From: JAIQGF01 sp051006995
GTDB lineage: Bacteria; Acidobacteriota; Terriglobia; Terriglobales; Acidobacteriaceae
Reading direction: 5' to 3'
Assembly: GCA_051006995.1 (NCBI GenBank)
Contig: JBPCSQ010000028.1
Coordinates: forward strand, 137,616 to 201,615
DNA length: 64,000 bases
Shown: piece after piece, positions 44,408 to 53,796 of the stretch
Layout: each line of letters starts with the position of its first letter
How positions within the stretch are numbered: the first letter of the stretch is position 1
Program-made: the position numbers and the translations under genes
The notes under the pieces: model-generated
What the model was told of the DNA's origin: nothing
Databases searched by the model: none
What the model saw: only the letters and a program-made list of their open reading frames with translations

Positions 44408-45624
44408 AGTCACGCCGCGACCTGGTGCTGGTGTACGTGGCCGCGGGACTGCGCTCCGCCGGCACCGGCTTGATGGGCGTACTGCTGGGCGTGCACCTGG
44501 CGCGAGCGGGATTCTCCGCCACGCGCATTGGGTTGATCATTGCTGCGGGCCTGGCAGGGATTACGGCGGCGACGCTCGTGCTGAGTTTCGGCGGCGATCG
44601 CCTGGGGCGGCGCCGCACGCTCGTGATCTTCTCCGCGCTGACCGCGGTCGGCGGAATGGCGCTGGCGCTGACCACGCACGCTTCCGTCCTGGTTCCCGCG
44701 GCGGTCATCGGCATGCTCAACGCCACCGGCACGGACCGCAGTGCGGCTTTCGCGCTGGAGCAGGCTGTGATTCCGGGGCTGGTGCCGGACCGCAGCCGGA
44801 CGTGGGCGCTCTCCGGTTACAACGTGGTCCTGGACGGCACGGGCGCCGCAGGCGCCCTGGCCGCTGCCCTGCCGGCTGTGCTGCAACAATCCCTCGGCTT
44901 TGGAATTGACGATGGCTACCGGCTGGCATTTGCCGGCTTTGCCGTGCTGAACGTGGCCGCGGCAGTCATCTACCTCTTCTGCTCCGACAAAGTGGAAGTT
45001 CACATGGCCGGCGCGCCTGCTGCCGAAGTTTCACCGCAGACGCGCGGCATCGTCGCGAAATTGGCGGCGCTGTTCGCGCTCGATAGCCTGGGCGGAGGGT
45101 TTCTGACGGATGCTCTCGTCTCGTACTGGTTTTTCCAGCGCTTCGGCGTGTCGGTAGCCAAGCTGGGCGTGATCTTCGCGGTGGTGCACCTGCTCAACGC
45201 GGCGTCGCATATGGGAGCGGCGTGGCTTTCGCGCCGCATCGGCCTGCTGAACACGATGGTGTTCACGCACCTGCCGTCCAGCATCTTCCTGATCGCCGTT
45301 CCCTTTGCGCCGACGTTCAGGTGGGCAACGATTTTCTTTTTCCTGCGCGAATCGCTGGTGGAGATGGATGTTCCCACGAGACAGTCGTACGTGGCGGCGG
45401 TGGTGCAGCCGCACGAGCGAACCTTTGCCAGCGCGGTGACCAATCTGAGCCGCAACGTGCTGTGGGCGGTGGGATCGAGTATTGCCGGAGCGCTGATGCA
45501 GCACGTCGCCTTCTCCGCGCCGCTGGTGGCCGGGGGAGGCTTGAAAATCATCTATGACGGACTGCTCTACCGCGCGTTTCGGCGGGTCAAGCCGGCGGAA
45601 GAGCGTGCGATCGACAAGGAATAG
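44404..45624 (+). CDS. Major facilitator superfamily transporter
   Basis: 406 residues with about 12 hydrophobic helices and the MFS loop motif GGDRLGRRRTLVI between helices 2 and 3. The TTG start overlaps the ChrB stop (TTGA), so the two are translated together. Substrate is unknown; the ChrB partner suggests an oxyanion or metal efflux role, inferred only. Confidence 0.88.
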   Translation: MKSRRDLVLVYVAAGLRSAGTGLMGVLLGVHLARAGFSATRIGLIIAAGLAGITAATLVLSFGGDRLGRRRTLVIFSALTAVGGMALALTTHASVLVPAAVIGMLNATGTDRSAAFALEQAVIPGLVPDRSRTWALSGYNVVLDGTGAAGALAAALPAVLQQSLGFGIDDGYRLAFAGFAVLNVAAAVIYLFCSDKVEVHMAGAPAAEVSPQTRGIVAKLAALFALDSLGGGFLTDALVSYWFFQRFGVSVAKLGVIFAVVHLLNAASHMGAAWLSRRIGLLNTMVFTHLPSSIFLIAVPFAPTFRWATIFFFLRESLVEMDVPTRQSYVAAVVQPHERTFASAVTNLSRNVLWAVGSSIAGALMQHVAFSAPLVAGGGLKIIYDGLLYRAFRRVKPAEERAIDKE

Positions 45625-45675
45625 GCCATGGTGGTGCCGCGCCGCTGGCGCTCAAGTTCCGTTTGGCCCCTGGTA

Positions 45676-45695
45676 CCCACCGCTGCCGCGGTGGG
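45676..45695. repeat. 8-bp perfect hairpin between convergent genes
   Basis: CCCACCGC and GCGGTGGG with loop TGCC, between the ends of the MFS and CoA-ligase genes. Possible bidirectional transcript end or REP-like palindrome; no U-run on either side. Confidence 0.45.
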
Positions 45696-45791
45696 CTAAC
45701 GAATTCCGCCGCTCCGCGACTGGATTGGTTTGCGGGCGAACGAACTTCGCCGGTCCTCGACTGGATTTTTGCGGCAGCCGGCAAAGCTGAT

Positions 45792-47393
45792 CTATTGATC
45801 CGATGAGGATCCCTGGGTTGTGGCGTGCAGCTCGGGACTCGCGGCTGGCGACTGGCGCAGCTTGAAGCGCTGAATCTTTCCGGTCGCAGTCTTCGGCAAT
45901 TCGGGCAGAAACTCAACCCATCGCGGACGCTTGTAGACCGCCAGGCGCTCGGCTACGAACTCCTGCAGCATGCGCGCCTCCTCCGGCCCCGTAGCTTTGC
46001 CTTCGCGCAGGACGACGAAGGCCACCGGCTTCACCAGTTCGTCCTTGTCCGCACGGCCGACCACGGCCGCCTCCAAGACGTCAGGATGTTCCACCAGCGT
46101 GCTCTCGATCTCCGCGGGACTGACCCAGGCGCCGCTGACCTTCAGCATGTCGTCGGTGCGGCCGGCGTACCAGAAATAACCCTCGGCATCGCAGCGATAC
46201 TTGTCGCCGGTGCGCAGCCAGTGTCCCTCGATGCTGTCCTTGGTCTTCTGGTGCTGGTTCCAGTAATGCGAGCAAGCGGCGTCGCTGCGGATGTAAAGGT
46301 TGCCGATCTCGCCGTCGCGCACGATCTGGCCGTCATCGTCGAGGATGACGGCGTCCATGCCGGAAATGATGCGTCCGCTGGAGCCGGGGCGAACATCGCC
46401 CGGGCGATTAGCGATGAACATGTGCAGCGCCTCGGTGGAACCGATGGCGTCCAGGATTTCGACGCCAAAGCGAGCTTTAAAGCGCTCGAAAATAGCCGGT
46501 GGCAGCGCCTCTCCCGCCGACACGGCATGGCGCACGCTAGAAAGGTCGAAATCGGCGCCTGGACGCGTGTGCGCCAGCAGCGCGGCGTAATTTGACGGGA
46601 CGGAGAAGAACAAAGTCGGGCGATGGCGCTCAATCGCCTGAAAGACCGCCGCGGGTTGCGGTGGTCCCGGCAACAGGATGCTGGTGGCGCCGACTGCGAG
46701 CGGAAAGTACAGCCCATTTCCGAGCCCGTAGGCGAAGAACAGCTTGGCGACGCTGAAGAAGCGGTCGCTTTCGGTGACGCAGAGAATCTGCTTCGCGTAC
46801 AGCTCCGAGGTGACCACCATGTCGTGCTGCAAGTGCACGCAAGCCTTCGGAGGCCCGGTGCTGCCGGAGGAGTACAACCAGAACGCGGGGTCGTCCTTGT
46901 GCGTGGGCGCGGGATCCAGCTCGGGCGACTGTGCGCTGATCAGTTCGGCGTAAGAATGAGTACCATGCGCCGCATCGCCCACCACCACCACGTGCTCCAG
47001 AAAATGCAGCCGCTCGCGCGGGATCGCCTGAATTTGCGGCAGCAGCGCATCACTGACCATCGCCACACGAGCGCGGCTGTCGTTCAGCAGGTACTCGTAA
47101 ATGCGCGCTTTGAGGAGTGTGTTCACCGGCACCGGGACGGAACCGATTTTGATGGCACCGAAGAAACACGCGGCAAATTCCGGGGTGTCGAGCAACAGCA
47201 GCAGAACGCGCTCTTCCATGCGGACGCCGAGCGCGTGCCGCAGGGCATTGCCGGTGCGGTTGACGCGCGCGGCAAGCTCGGCGTAGGTAACCCGGTCGCC
47301 GCCGCATTCGATGGCAATTTTTTCAGGGCGGTCGCGCCGGTGAGGATCGATGAAGTGCGCGGCGGCGTTGAAGCGAACGGGAAGCTCGATCAT
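45792..47393 (-). CDS. Benzoate-CoA ligase-like acyl-CoA synthetase
   Basis: 533 residues. ANL superfamily with the AMP-binding P-loop YSSGSTGPPK, the hinge region TGDKYRCDAEGYFWYAGRTDDMLKVSG and the catalytic Lys near PKTATGKIQR. The overall pattern (FNAAAHFIDPHRRDRPEKIA..., SGAWVSPAEIE) is that of benzoate-CoA or related aryl-CoA ligases. It activates a carboxylic acid with ATP and CoA. It is the last gene of the Mo-hydroxylase operon, overlapping the CoxG-like start region by 4 bp, so the hydroxylase may act on an aromatic or acyl-CoA substrate. Confidence 0.85.
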   Translation of the reverse strand: MIELPVRFNAAAHFIDPHRRDRPEKIAIECGGDRVTYAELAARVNRTGNALRHALGVRMEERVLLLLLDTPEFAACFFGAIKIGSVPVPVNTLLKARIYEYLLNDSRARVAMVSDALLPQIQAIPRERLHFLEHVVVVGDAAHGTHSYAELISAQSPELDPAPTHKDDPAFWLYSSGSTGPPKACVHLQHDMVVTSELYAKQILCVTESDRFFSVAKLFFAYGLGNGLYFPLAVGATSILLPGPPQPAAVFQAIERHRPTLFFSVPSNYAALLAHTRPGADFDLSSVRHAVSAGEALPPAIFERFKARFGVEILDAIGSTEALHMFIANRPGDVRPGSSGRIISGMDAVILDDDGQIVRDGEIGNLYIRSDAACSHYWNQHQKTKDSIEGHWLRTGDKYRCDAEGYFWYAGRTDDMLKVSGAWVSPAEIESTLVEHPDVLEAAVVGRADKDELVKPVAFVVLREGKATGPEEARMLQEFVAERLAVYKRPRWVEFLPELPKTATGKIQRFKLRQSPAASPELHATTQGSSSDQ

Positions 47394-47848
47394 GGATGCG
47401 GTGTCACCGGGCCGGTGCTCAGCTCGCGTGTCAGGTTGGCGAAGGTCTCGCGGATATTCTTCTGTGCGGCGGCTTCTACCAGGCGTCCGCCGACGGAGGC
47501 CAGCATTCCGCCCACCTTGGCTTCGCCGCTGAAGCGCACAAGAGTTTCGCCGGCGAAGCTTTCCAGTTCGATCTTTCCGACGCCCTCGGCAAAGCCGGCC
47601 GTCGAAGTTACCCGGGAAGTGAGCGTGTAACTCCTCTCCGGAAGGATATCGGAGAGCGTAACTTCGCCGCTGAATGTCCCTTTCACGGGGCCGACGCCCG
47701 CCTTGAGCACGGCGCGGAAGCGGTGCTCACCCGCGGGTTCCAGCTTTTCGCATCCCGGCATCACGCGGCGCAGCACCTCCGGGTCCATCAACTTCTTCCA
47801 GACCGACTCGATGGGCGCGGTGATCTTTTGCGAGCCTTCGACCTTCAC
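47390..47848 (-). CDS. CoxG-like SRPBCC protein
   Basis: 152 residues from a GTG that overlaps the previous stop (GTGA). Matches CO dehydrogenase subunit G: GSQKITAPIESVWKKLMDPEVLRRVMPGCEKLEP and the FSGEAKVGGMLASVGGRLVEAAAQ helix. CoxG recruits or anchors the dehydrogenase at the membrane in CO oxidisers; in form II operons its role is untested. Confidence 0.9.
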   Translation of the reverse strand: MKVEGSQKITAPIESVWKKLMDPEVLRRVMPGCEKLEPAGEHRFRAVLKAGVGPVKGTFSGEVTLSDILPERSYTLTSRVTSTAGFAEGVGKIELESFAGETLVRFSGEAKVGGMLASVGGRLVEAAAQKNIRETFANLTRELSTGPVTPHP

Positions 47849-48699
47849 TTGCGGTGCGCTCCGGCGATTTCTTCCAGCGCGCGCCGCGTGTACACCCGCG
47901 CCATGTGGCAGCGATAGTCGGCGGAGGCGAAGTAGTCGCCGAGAGCTTCCACGCCGTCGGCGGCATGCTCGGCGGCTTCGGGAATGGCCGACGTCAGCTT
48001 TCCGCGCAAAGCGTTCTCGACCGCCGCGGCCCGGTATGCCCAATGCGCCACGCCATTGATGCCGATGGCAACGCTCTCCATCATGTTGCCGCGCATTTTC
48101 ACCACCGCCGCCACGCCGACCACCGCCATGCCGGAGGCTGGGTGGGCAAACTTTTTGTACGTCGTTGCAGCCGGGGTGGTGATGGGCACGCGGATTTCGA
48201 CGATCAACTCATCTGGCGCCAGCGAGGTTGTGAACAGCCCGGTAAAAAATTCGCGGGCCGGAATGACGCGCTCACCGCGCTTGCTCATGGCCACGATTTC
48301 GGCGTCGAGTGCGAGCACCGCACCGGGATAATCCGCCGAAGGGTCGGCATGTGCCAGGCTGCCGCCGATGGTGCCGCGATTGCGCACCTGGATGTCGCCG
48401 ATCTCGCTGGCCGCCTGGGGAAGCAGCGGACAATCGGTGCGCAGCAGCGCCGATGCGGCGACTTCGGCGTGCGTGGTCATCGCGCCGATATGGATCTGCT
48501 TGGCGTTGCCGCGAATGTAGCTGAGGCCCGGCAGGCGGCCGAGATCCACCAGCAGCGCGGGCTGCGCCAACCGCAGCTTCATCGCAGGCAACAAGCTGTG
48601 GCCCCCGGCCAGCGCTTTGGCGTCCTCGCGAGACGCCAGCATGTCGAGCGCCTGCTGCAATTCGCCTGGCGCTTCGTAATCGAAGTTTGCCGGGATCAT
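47845..48699 (-). CDS. Mo-hydroxylase FAD subunit (CoxM-like)
   Basis: 284 residues. FAD-binding motifs AGGHSLLPAMKLRLAQP and TIGGSLAHADPSADYP are those of the xanthine oxidase family medium subunit. There is no extra cysteine insert, which argues against 4-hydroxybenzoyl-CoA reductase. It overlaps its neighbours by 4 bp on both sides. Confidence 0.94.
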   Translation of the reverse strand: MIPANFDYEAPGELQQALDMLASREDAKALAGGHSLLPAMKLRLAQPALLVDLGRLPGLSYIRGNAKQIHIGAMTTHAEVAASALLRTDCPLLPQAASEIGDIQVRNRGTIGGSLAHADPSADYPGAVLALDAEIVAMSKRGERVIPAREFFTGLFTTSLAPDELIVEIRVPITTPAATTYKKFAHPASGMAVVGVAAVVKMRGNMMESVAIGINGVAHWAYRAAAVENALRGKLTSAIPEAAEHAADGVEALGDYFASADYRCHMARVYTRRALEEIAGAHRK

Positions 48700-51146
48700 A
48701 CGCGCCTCCTCGCCGATGCCTTGCGCCCGCTACTTTTGGCGGCGCCGGCCAGCAGCGCCACGGCGGTGACCTCGCCGTGACTTGGCTTGATTTGCGCTTC
48801 CTGCACGGCGCGCCAGATTTTTTCCGGCTTCAGCGGCATATCAATGTGGTGAATGCCGAGCGGCGCCAGCGCGTCGCAGACCGCATTCACTACCGCCGGC
48901 GTGCAGCCGATGGTGCCCGCTTCCCCAACGCCTTTGACCCCCATCGGGTTCACCGGCGACGGCGTGCAGGTCCGCTCCAGCGTGAGTTCGGGAATGTCGG
49001 GGGCGCGCGGCAGCGCGTAATCCATCAGCGTGCCCGTCATGAGCTGGCCATCGCTGTTATAGATCACTTCCTCATAGAGTGCCTGCGCCATGCCCTGCAC
49101 AATCCCGCCATGCACCTGACCTTCCACCAGCATGGGGTTGATGACGTTGCCGCAATCGTCCACGGCAACGTACTTTTCAAATTTGATCTCGCCGGTTTCG
49201 ATGTCCACTTCGCACGCGATGACATGGGCGCCGAACGGGAAGGTGAAATTCGACGGCTCGAAGAAGTGCGTCGCCTCCAGGCCCGGTTCGACTCCCGCGG
49301 GCAGGCTCTTGGCCGCGTAGGCAGCGCCCACGACTTCGCCAAAGGCCAGCGTCTTTTTCGATCCCTTCGGCCCGATGCGGCCGTTGCCGAATACCATCTG
49401 CTCCGGCTTGCCGCCCAGCAGGTGCGCGGCGATGGCGGCCATCTTCTTCTTGAGCTTCTCGGTGGCGACGTACAACGCCGTGCCGCCCACCGCGGTGCCA
49501 CGGCTGCCGAAGGTGCCGATGCCGTACGGCACGACGGCAGTGTCGCCGTGCACTACGTTCACATCGTCGGGCGTAATGCCGAGCATGTCGGCGATCATTT
49601 GCGCGAAGGTGGTTTCCTGGCCTTGGCCATGCGGCGATGCGCCGGTCAATGCTGTGATTTTTCCCGTAGGTTCGATGCGCACCGTGCCGCTTTCCCAGCC
49701 GCCCGCCGGCATGGCGGCCGACGGCCCCATGGCGCAGATTTCGACATAGGTGGACAGGCCGATGCCAAAGTAGCGGCCCTGCTTCCACCCGGCCTTCTGG
49801 CGCGCGCGCAACTTGTCGTAGCCGGAAAGCTCTAGCGCCTTCTTCAAACTCCGCTGGTAATTGCCGGAGTCGTAAACGACGCCGGTGGCCACCGGGAAGG
49901 GAAAATCGGTGGGCTTGGGGAAATTGCGGCGGCGAATCTCGGCCGCGTCCATATCAAGTTCGCGCGCCGCCACATCCATGATTCGTTCGATCAGGTAGGT
50001 AGCCTCGGGCCGGCCGGCGCCGCGGTAGGCGTCGGTGGACATTTTGTTGGTGAACACGCCAAGGATTTCGAACTCGATGGCGGGCACCTTGTAGCAGCCG
50101 GTGCTCATCAGGCCGGTGAGGGTGGCGATGATCGGGGTCAGCAGTTGGTGATAAGCGCCCAGATCGGCGTGGACCCTGGTCCGCATCGCAAGAATAGTGC
50201 CATCGCGCTTCAGCGCCAGCTCGACATCATTGATCTGGTCGCGCCCGTGGATGGTGGCGGCGATGTTCTCGCGGCGGCCCTCGATCCACTTCACCGGGCG
50301 GCCTAACTTCATTGCCAGCCAGGGCACCACGCCTTCTTCGCCGTAGACGTTGAGCTTGCTTCCGAAACCACCGCCGACTTCCGGCGCAATCACTCGCACC
50401 GAGGTTTCCGGAACACCGAGCATGATCGAGATCTGTGTCTTCAGCAGGTGCGGAATCTGGGTTGAAGACCACACCGTGAGCTGCTTCTCGCCCGGCAGGT
50501 ACTGCGCGACCACACCCCGCGTCTCCATCGCCACCGGCGCCAGGCGCTGGTTAATAAGACGCTGCTTCACCGTGACATCAGCCTTCTTGAATGCCTTTCC
50601 CACGTCGCCATTCTTAATAACGTGCGTAAATGCCAGATTGCTCTTGAACTCGTCGTGAACGAACGGCGCACCAGCCATCAGCGCCATTTCCATGTCCACC
50701 ACGGCGGGCAGCGGGTCATACTCCACCTGGACCAAGTCGGCGGCGTCGCGGGCGCTGTAGGGACTTTCGGCGACCACGGCGGCGACCGGCTCGCCGACGT
50801 AGCGCACCTGATCTTTGGCCAGCACGTAATGGCTCGGGATTTTCAGTCCCGGCAGGCTGCCGGCGCAGGGGACACAGCCGATGGTCGTGACTTCCGCCTG
50901 TGTGACCACCATCACCACGCCGGGTGCACTGCGGGCGGCCTCCACGTCAATCGAGCGGACCTTCGCGTTGGCGTGCGGCGACCGCACGAACACGCAGTGC
51001 AGCATGCCGGGGAGCTTCAGGTCGCCGACGTAGTGGCTGAGTCCCTGGATGAGGCGCGGGTCTTCCTTGCGCTTGAACCGCTGTCCTACCCAGCGGCCGT
51101 TGGGGATCGCCGCGCCGTTGCCGTTCACTTTGGATTTCGTTGCCAT
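48696..51146 (-). CDS. Form II CO-dehydrogenase-like molybdenum hydroxylase large subunit
   Basis: 816 residues from the ATG at 51146. Xanthine oxidase-type large subunit with GQRFKRKEDPRLIQG at the N-terminus and the family glycine-rich Moco loops (GGGFGSKLNVYGEE, GASPHGQGQETTFAQ). The active-site loop reads AYRGAGR (residues 373-379, nt 50010-50030), the form II signature; true CO oxidisers (form I) have AYRCSFR. Substrate is therefore not assured to be CO. The Glu-containing end GVKGVGEAGTIG is conserved. Confidence 0.93.
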   Translation of the reverse strand: MATKSKVNGNGAAIPNGRWVGQRFKRKEDPRLIQGLSHYVGDLKLPGMLHCVFVRSPHANAKVRSIDVEAARSAPGVVMVVTQAEVTTIGCVPCAGSLPGLKIPSHYVLAKDQVRYVGEPVAAVVAESPYSARDAADLVQVEYDPLPAVVDMEMALMAGAPFVHDEFKSNLAFTHVIKNGDVGKAFKKADVTVKQRLINQRLAPVAMETRGVVAQYLPGEKQLTVWSSTQIPHLLKTQISIMLGVPETSVRVIAPEVGGGFGSKLNVYGEEGVVPWLAMKLGRPVKWIEGRRENIAATIHGRDQINDVELALKRDGTILAMRTRVHADLGAYHQLLTPIIATLTGLMSTGCYKVPAIEFEILGVFTNKMSTDAYRGAGRPEATYLIERIMDVAARELDMDAAEIRRRNFPKPTDFPFPVATGVVYDSGNYQRSLKKALELSGYDKLRARQKAGWKQGRYFGIGLSTYVEICAMGPSAAMPAGGWESGTVRIEPTGKITALTGASPHGQGQETTFAQMIADMLGITPDDVNVVHGDTAVVPYGIGTFGSRGTAVGGTALYVATEKLKKKMAAIAAHLLGGKPEQMVFGNGRIGPKGSKKTLAFGEVVGAAYAAKSLPAGVEPGLEATHFFEPSNFTFPFGAHVIACEVDIETGEIKFEKYVAVDDCGNVINPMLVEGQVHGGIVQGMAQALYEEVIYNSDGQLMTGTLMDYALPRAPDIPELTLERTCTPSPVNPMGVKGVGEAGTIGCTPAVVNAVCDALAPLGIHHIDMPLKPEKIWRAVQEAQIKPSHGEVTAVALLAGAAKSSGRKASARRRV

Positions 51147-51169
51147 GATGGTTTTCCTCGTCCGGGAGC

Positions 51170-51664
51170 TCACTTCCGGCCCGCGCCGGCGGCCGCAGTT
51201 TTGCCCATCTTGCGCGAGGCGGAACGCACCGCGCTGACGATGTTCTGGTACCCGGTGCAGCGGCACAGATTGCCGCTCAAGCCTTCGCGGATTTCGCGGT
51301 CACTGGGCGCGGCATTGTGCGCCAGCAGGTCATTCGCGCACAGGATCATTCCCGGCGTGCAGTAGCCGCATTGCAACGCGTGCTCCTCCCAGAAGGACTC
51401 CTGGATGGCGTGCAGCTTGCCCTCGCCAGCGAGCGCCTCGATGGTGGTGACCTCGTGCCCGTTTGCCTGCACGGCCAGCACAGTGCACGACTTCACCGCG
51501 CGGCCGTCGAGCAAAACGGTGCACGCGCCGCAGAGCGAGGTTTCACAGCCGATGTGCGTGCCGGTAAGCCCGGCAACTTCGCGCAGAAAGTGCACCAGCA
51601 GCATGCGCGGCTCGACTTCAGCGCGACGCTCCACGCCATTGATGGTGAGTTCCACGGTTTTCAT
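51170..51664 (-). CDS. Mo-hydroxylase [2Fe-2S] subunit (CoxS-like)
   Basis: 164 residues. Two clusters: a plant-type ferredoxin site CETSLCGACTVLLDG and the C-terminal site CGYCTPGMILC with CRCTGYQN. It passes electrons from the Mo site to FAD. The start at 51664 fits the family N-terminus (MKTVELTINGVER); the upstream open frame has no family match. First gene of S-L-M-G-ligase operon; no CoxD/E/F maturation genes are present. Confidence 0.94.
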   Translation of the reverse strand: MKTVELTINGVERRAEVEPRMLLVHFLREVAGLTGTHIGCETSLCGACTVLLDGRAVKSCTVLAVQANGHEVTTIEALAGEGKLHAIQESFWEEHALQCGYCTPGMILCANDLLAHNAAPSDREIREGLSGNLCRCTGYQNIVSAVRSASRKMGKTAAAGAGRK

Positions 51665-51803
51665 ATGAGCGACCCCCACGGTCGTTTGGGCGGACGGCTG
51701 GCGCCCCGGTGGACGGGGGCGGATGGGCGGGAAAGATAGCACTTTGCCCGGCACCAGCACAAGGCAGGCGCGAAGCGGCAAAAGTGGCGCTGACTGGCGA
51801 GTT

Positions 51804-53153
51804 TCAGAGATTTCGCAGGGCGCGGATTTTGTGACGGCGGATTGCCATTACCAGCTGTTCATGATCGCGCTCGGTCTGCTGGGCATAGGCAAGAGCGAAT
51901 TGGCAAATCGCCTGGTCGAACCTGTCGTTCGTGCCGCAGTAACCCGAGATGGCTGCGCCGTCACCGGTGCGCGCGTGAGCCTTAGCCAGTACTTCGCCGG
52001 CGACCGCGGCAAATTCCTCCAGCGCTTGTCCCTTGAGTTCCTTGGGATCGACGCTCGCCTTGTGATCGCGCAACTGCCGTACCAGGTAATGAGCACCCTC
52101 GATCGTGGTCCAGCCGAGGAACGGGTCGGAGAGCGTCTGCATGCGGTGCTGGCCCTCGGCAACGCGGCGGCCCTGGTGAGCGAATACCAATTCCGGCAGG
52201 TATGCCACGTACGCAGACGCCAGCTCCTGTTTGACCTGAAGGAACATGGGATCCTCGAGGCCGTTGCCGAAGCAGAGCACCACGTAATCGCGCACTCCAA
52301 CGCTGCCGGTACCCACTACTTTGAAGCAGACGTCCACCGGCCGATAAGCGTCGAGTATGACTTGGTGATCGGCGCCGAGCGACTCGCGGTATTCCTTCAG
52401 CGACTGCATGACCCGCGCCCCCGTGGCAGGTGCGACTGGCGTCAGCAGCGGCGGCTGGCGCACGAAATGGCGTGCGCCATTACGTCGTGCGGTGTACTTC
52501 TTGAGAGTATCTTCGGCGGTGGCGCGAGCCGCCTTGGCAATAATGTCGCAGACGGGGCCGCGCTGGACATGCCGCTGGACTTCGTACTTCGCCAGCTCCA
52601 GCACTTTCATTTCGGAAAATTTCCGCAGTCCTTTGCGATAGGAGCGCACCAGCGCCTCCACCGCAGTGCCACAGTCCTTGTCGCCGTTGCCGGACTCGCG
52701 CCCGGCGAGCACCAGGCTGGTGGCGAGGCGCTTTAAGTCCCACTCCCATGGACCGGGGAGTGATTCATCGAAGTCGTTGATGTCAAAAACCAGGTGCCCA
52801 TCCGGCGCGGCATAGGCGCCAAGATTGCGGACGTGCGCGTCGCCGCAGATCTGCACCGTCAGACCGGTCCGCGAAAGCGTGGCGAGATCGGCCGCCATGA
52901 CCGGAACCGCGCCCCGGAAAAAGCCGAAGGGCGAGGCTGCCATGCGGCCATACTTAATCGGCAGCAGGTGCGGCAGTCGTCCGCGATTGGCGGCGAGCAG
53001 CGCGTCCACCACGTCGGGACGGTCCGGCGCCGGCTGCCACCCGCCCTGCTCCCGGCGCGATACTTTGTTGCGCAGCGCTTTGCCGGCGGCGCGTCGTTCC
53101 TTGCATGCCGGCAGGCCGGCCCGTGCTTTCCTGGTCGGGGACATGGGAGTCAC
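51804..53153 (-). CDS. DUF2252 family protein
   Basis: 449 residues. Family core FFRGAVPVMAADLATL, VQICGDAHVRNLGAYA and FDINDFDESLPGPWEWDLKRLATSLVLAGRE, which resembles an aminoglycoside-phosphotransferase-like fold. Biochemical role is unknown. The N-terminus is Arg/Lys-rich. Between leuD and the Mo-hydroxylase operon, all on the minus strand. Confidence 0.92.
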   Translation of the reverse strand: MTPMSPTRKARAGLPACKERRAAGKALRNKVSRREQGGWQPAPDRPDVVDALLAANRGRLPHLLPIKYGRMAASPFGFFRGAVPVMAADLATLSRTGLTVQICGDAHVRNLGAYAAPDGHLVFDINDFDESLPGPWEWDLKRLATSLVLAGRESGNGDKDCGTAVEALVRSYRKGLRKFSEMKVLELAKYEVQRHVQRGPVCDIIAKAARATAEDTLKKYTARRNGARHFVRQPPLLTPVAPATGARVMQSLKEYRESLGADHQVILDAYRPVDVCFKVVGTGSVGVRDYVVLCFGNGLEDPMFLQVKQELASAYVAYLPELVFAHQGRRVAEGQHRMQTLSDPFLGWTTIEGAHYLVRQLRDHKASVDPKELKGQALEEFAAVAGEVLAKAHARTGDGAAISGYCGTNDRFDQAICQFALAYAQQTERDHEQLVMAIRRHKIRALRNL

Positions 53154-53194
53154 AGCTTACGCAGCGCGGGCGCGCACTGCAAATATGGACGCGC

Positions 53195-53794
53195 TTACGC
53201 CCACCGAGACTGCGTGTGCTTCTTCTCGTAGGCAGCGATGTCAGATTCGTGTTGCAGCGTTAGCCCGATGTCATCGAGGCCATGCAGCAGGCAATGGCGG
53301 CGGAAATCATCCATGGGGAAGGTGGCGGAGAAACCTTCGCTGTCGGAGATGGTGCGCAGTTCCAGATCAATGGTGAGCCGGTACGGCGTTTTCCGGGCGC
53401 GCTCCATTAACTTGCGGACCGACGCTGCCGGCAACACCACCGGGAGCACGCCGTTGTTCAGGCAATTCGTCGTAAAGATGTCGGCAAACGAGGGTGCGAC
53501 GATGGCGCGAAAGCCGTAGTCAAGCAGCGCCCAGGGCGCGTGCTCGCGCGAGGAGCCGCAGCCGAAATTGGCGCCCGCCAGCAAAATGGACGCGTTCTTG
53601 TAGCGCGGATCGTTGAGCACGAAGCCGGGATTCGCCCGGCCGTCCGGCTGCAGGCGCCAGTCACAAAAGAGGAACTCGCCAAAACCTGTGCGCTCGATGC
53701 GCTTGAGGAACTGCTTGGGGATAATCTGATCGGTATCCACGTTGGCGCGATCCAGCGGCACGGCAATTCCTGTATGTTTGCGAAATGCTTCCAT
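53195..53794 (-). CDS. leuD: 3-isopropylmalate dehydratase small subunit LeuD
   Basis: 199 residues. Shows NVDTDQIIPKQFLKR, FGCGSSREHAPWAL and ADIFTTNCLNNGVLP. It completes the aconitase-like active site with LeuC for isomerising isopropylmalate. ATG at 53794 begins 2 bp after the leuC stop; the frame upstream lies inside leuC. Confidence 0.96.
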   Translation of the reverse strand: MEAFRKHTGIAVPLDRANVDTDQIIPKQFLKRIERTGFGEFLFCDWRLQPDGRANPGFVLNDPRYKNASILLAGANFGCGSSREHAPWALLDYGFRAIVAPSFADIFTTNCLNNGVLPVVLPAASVRKLMERARKTPYRLTIDLELRTISDSEGFSATFPMDDFRRHCLLHGLDDIGLTLQHESDIAAYEKKHTQSRWA

Positions 53795-53796
53795 GA

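Noticed and set aside
43901..44413. N-terminal extension of the ion channel by 171 residues
   Set aside because: It lies antisense to the well-supported ChrB gene and has no channel-like features.
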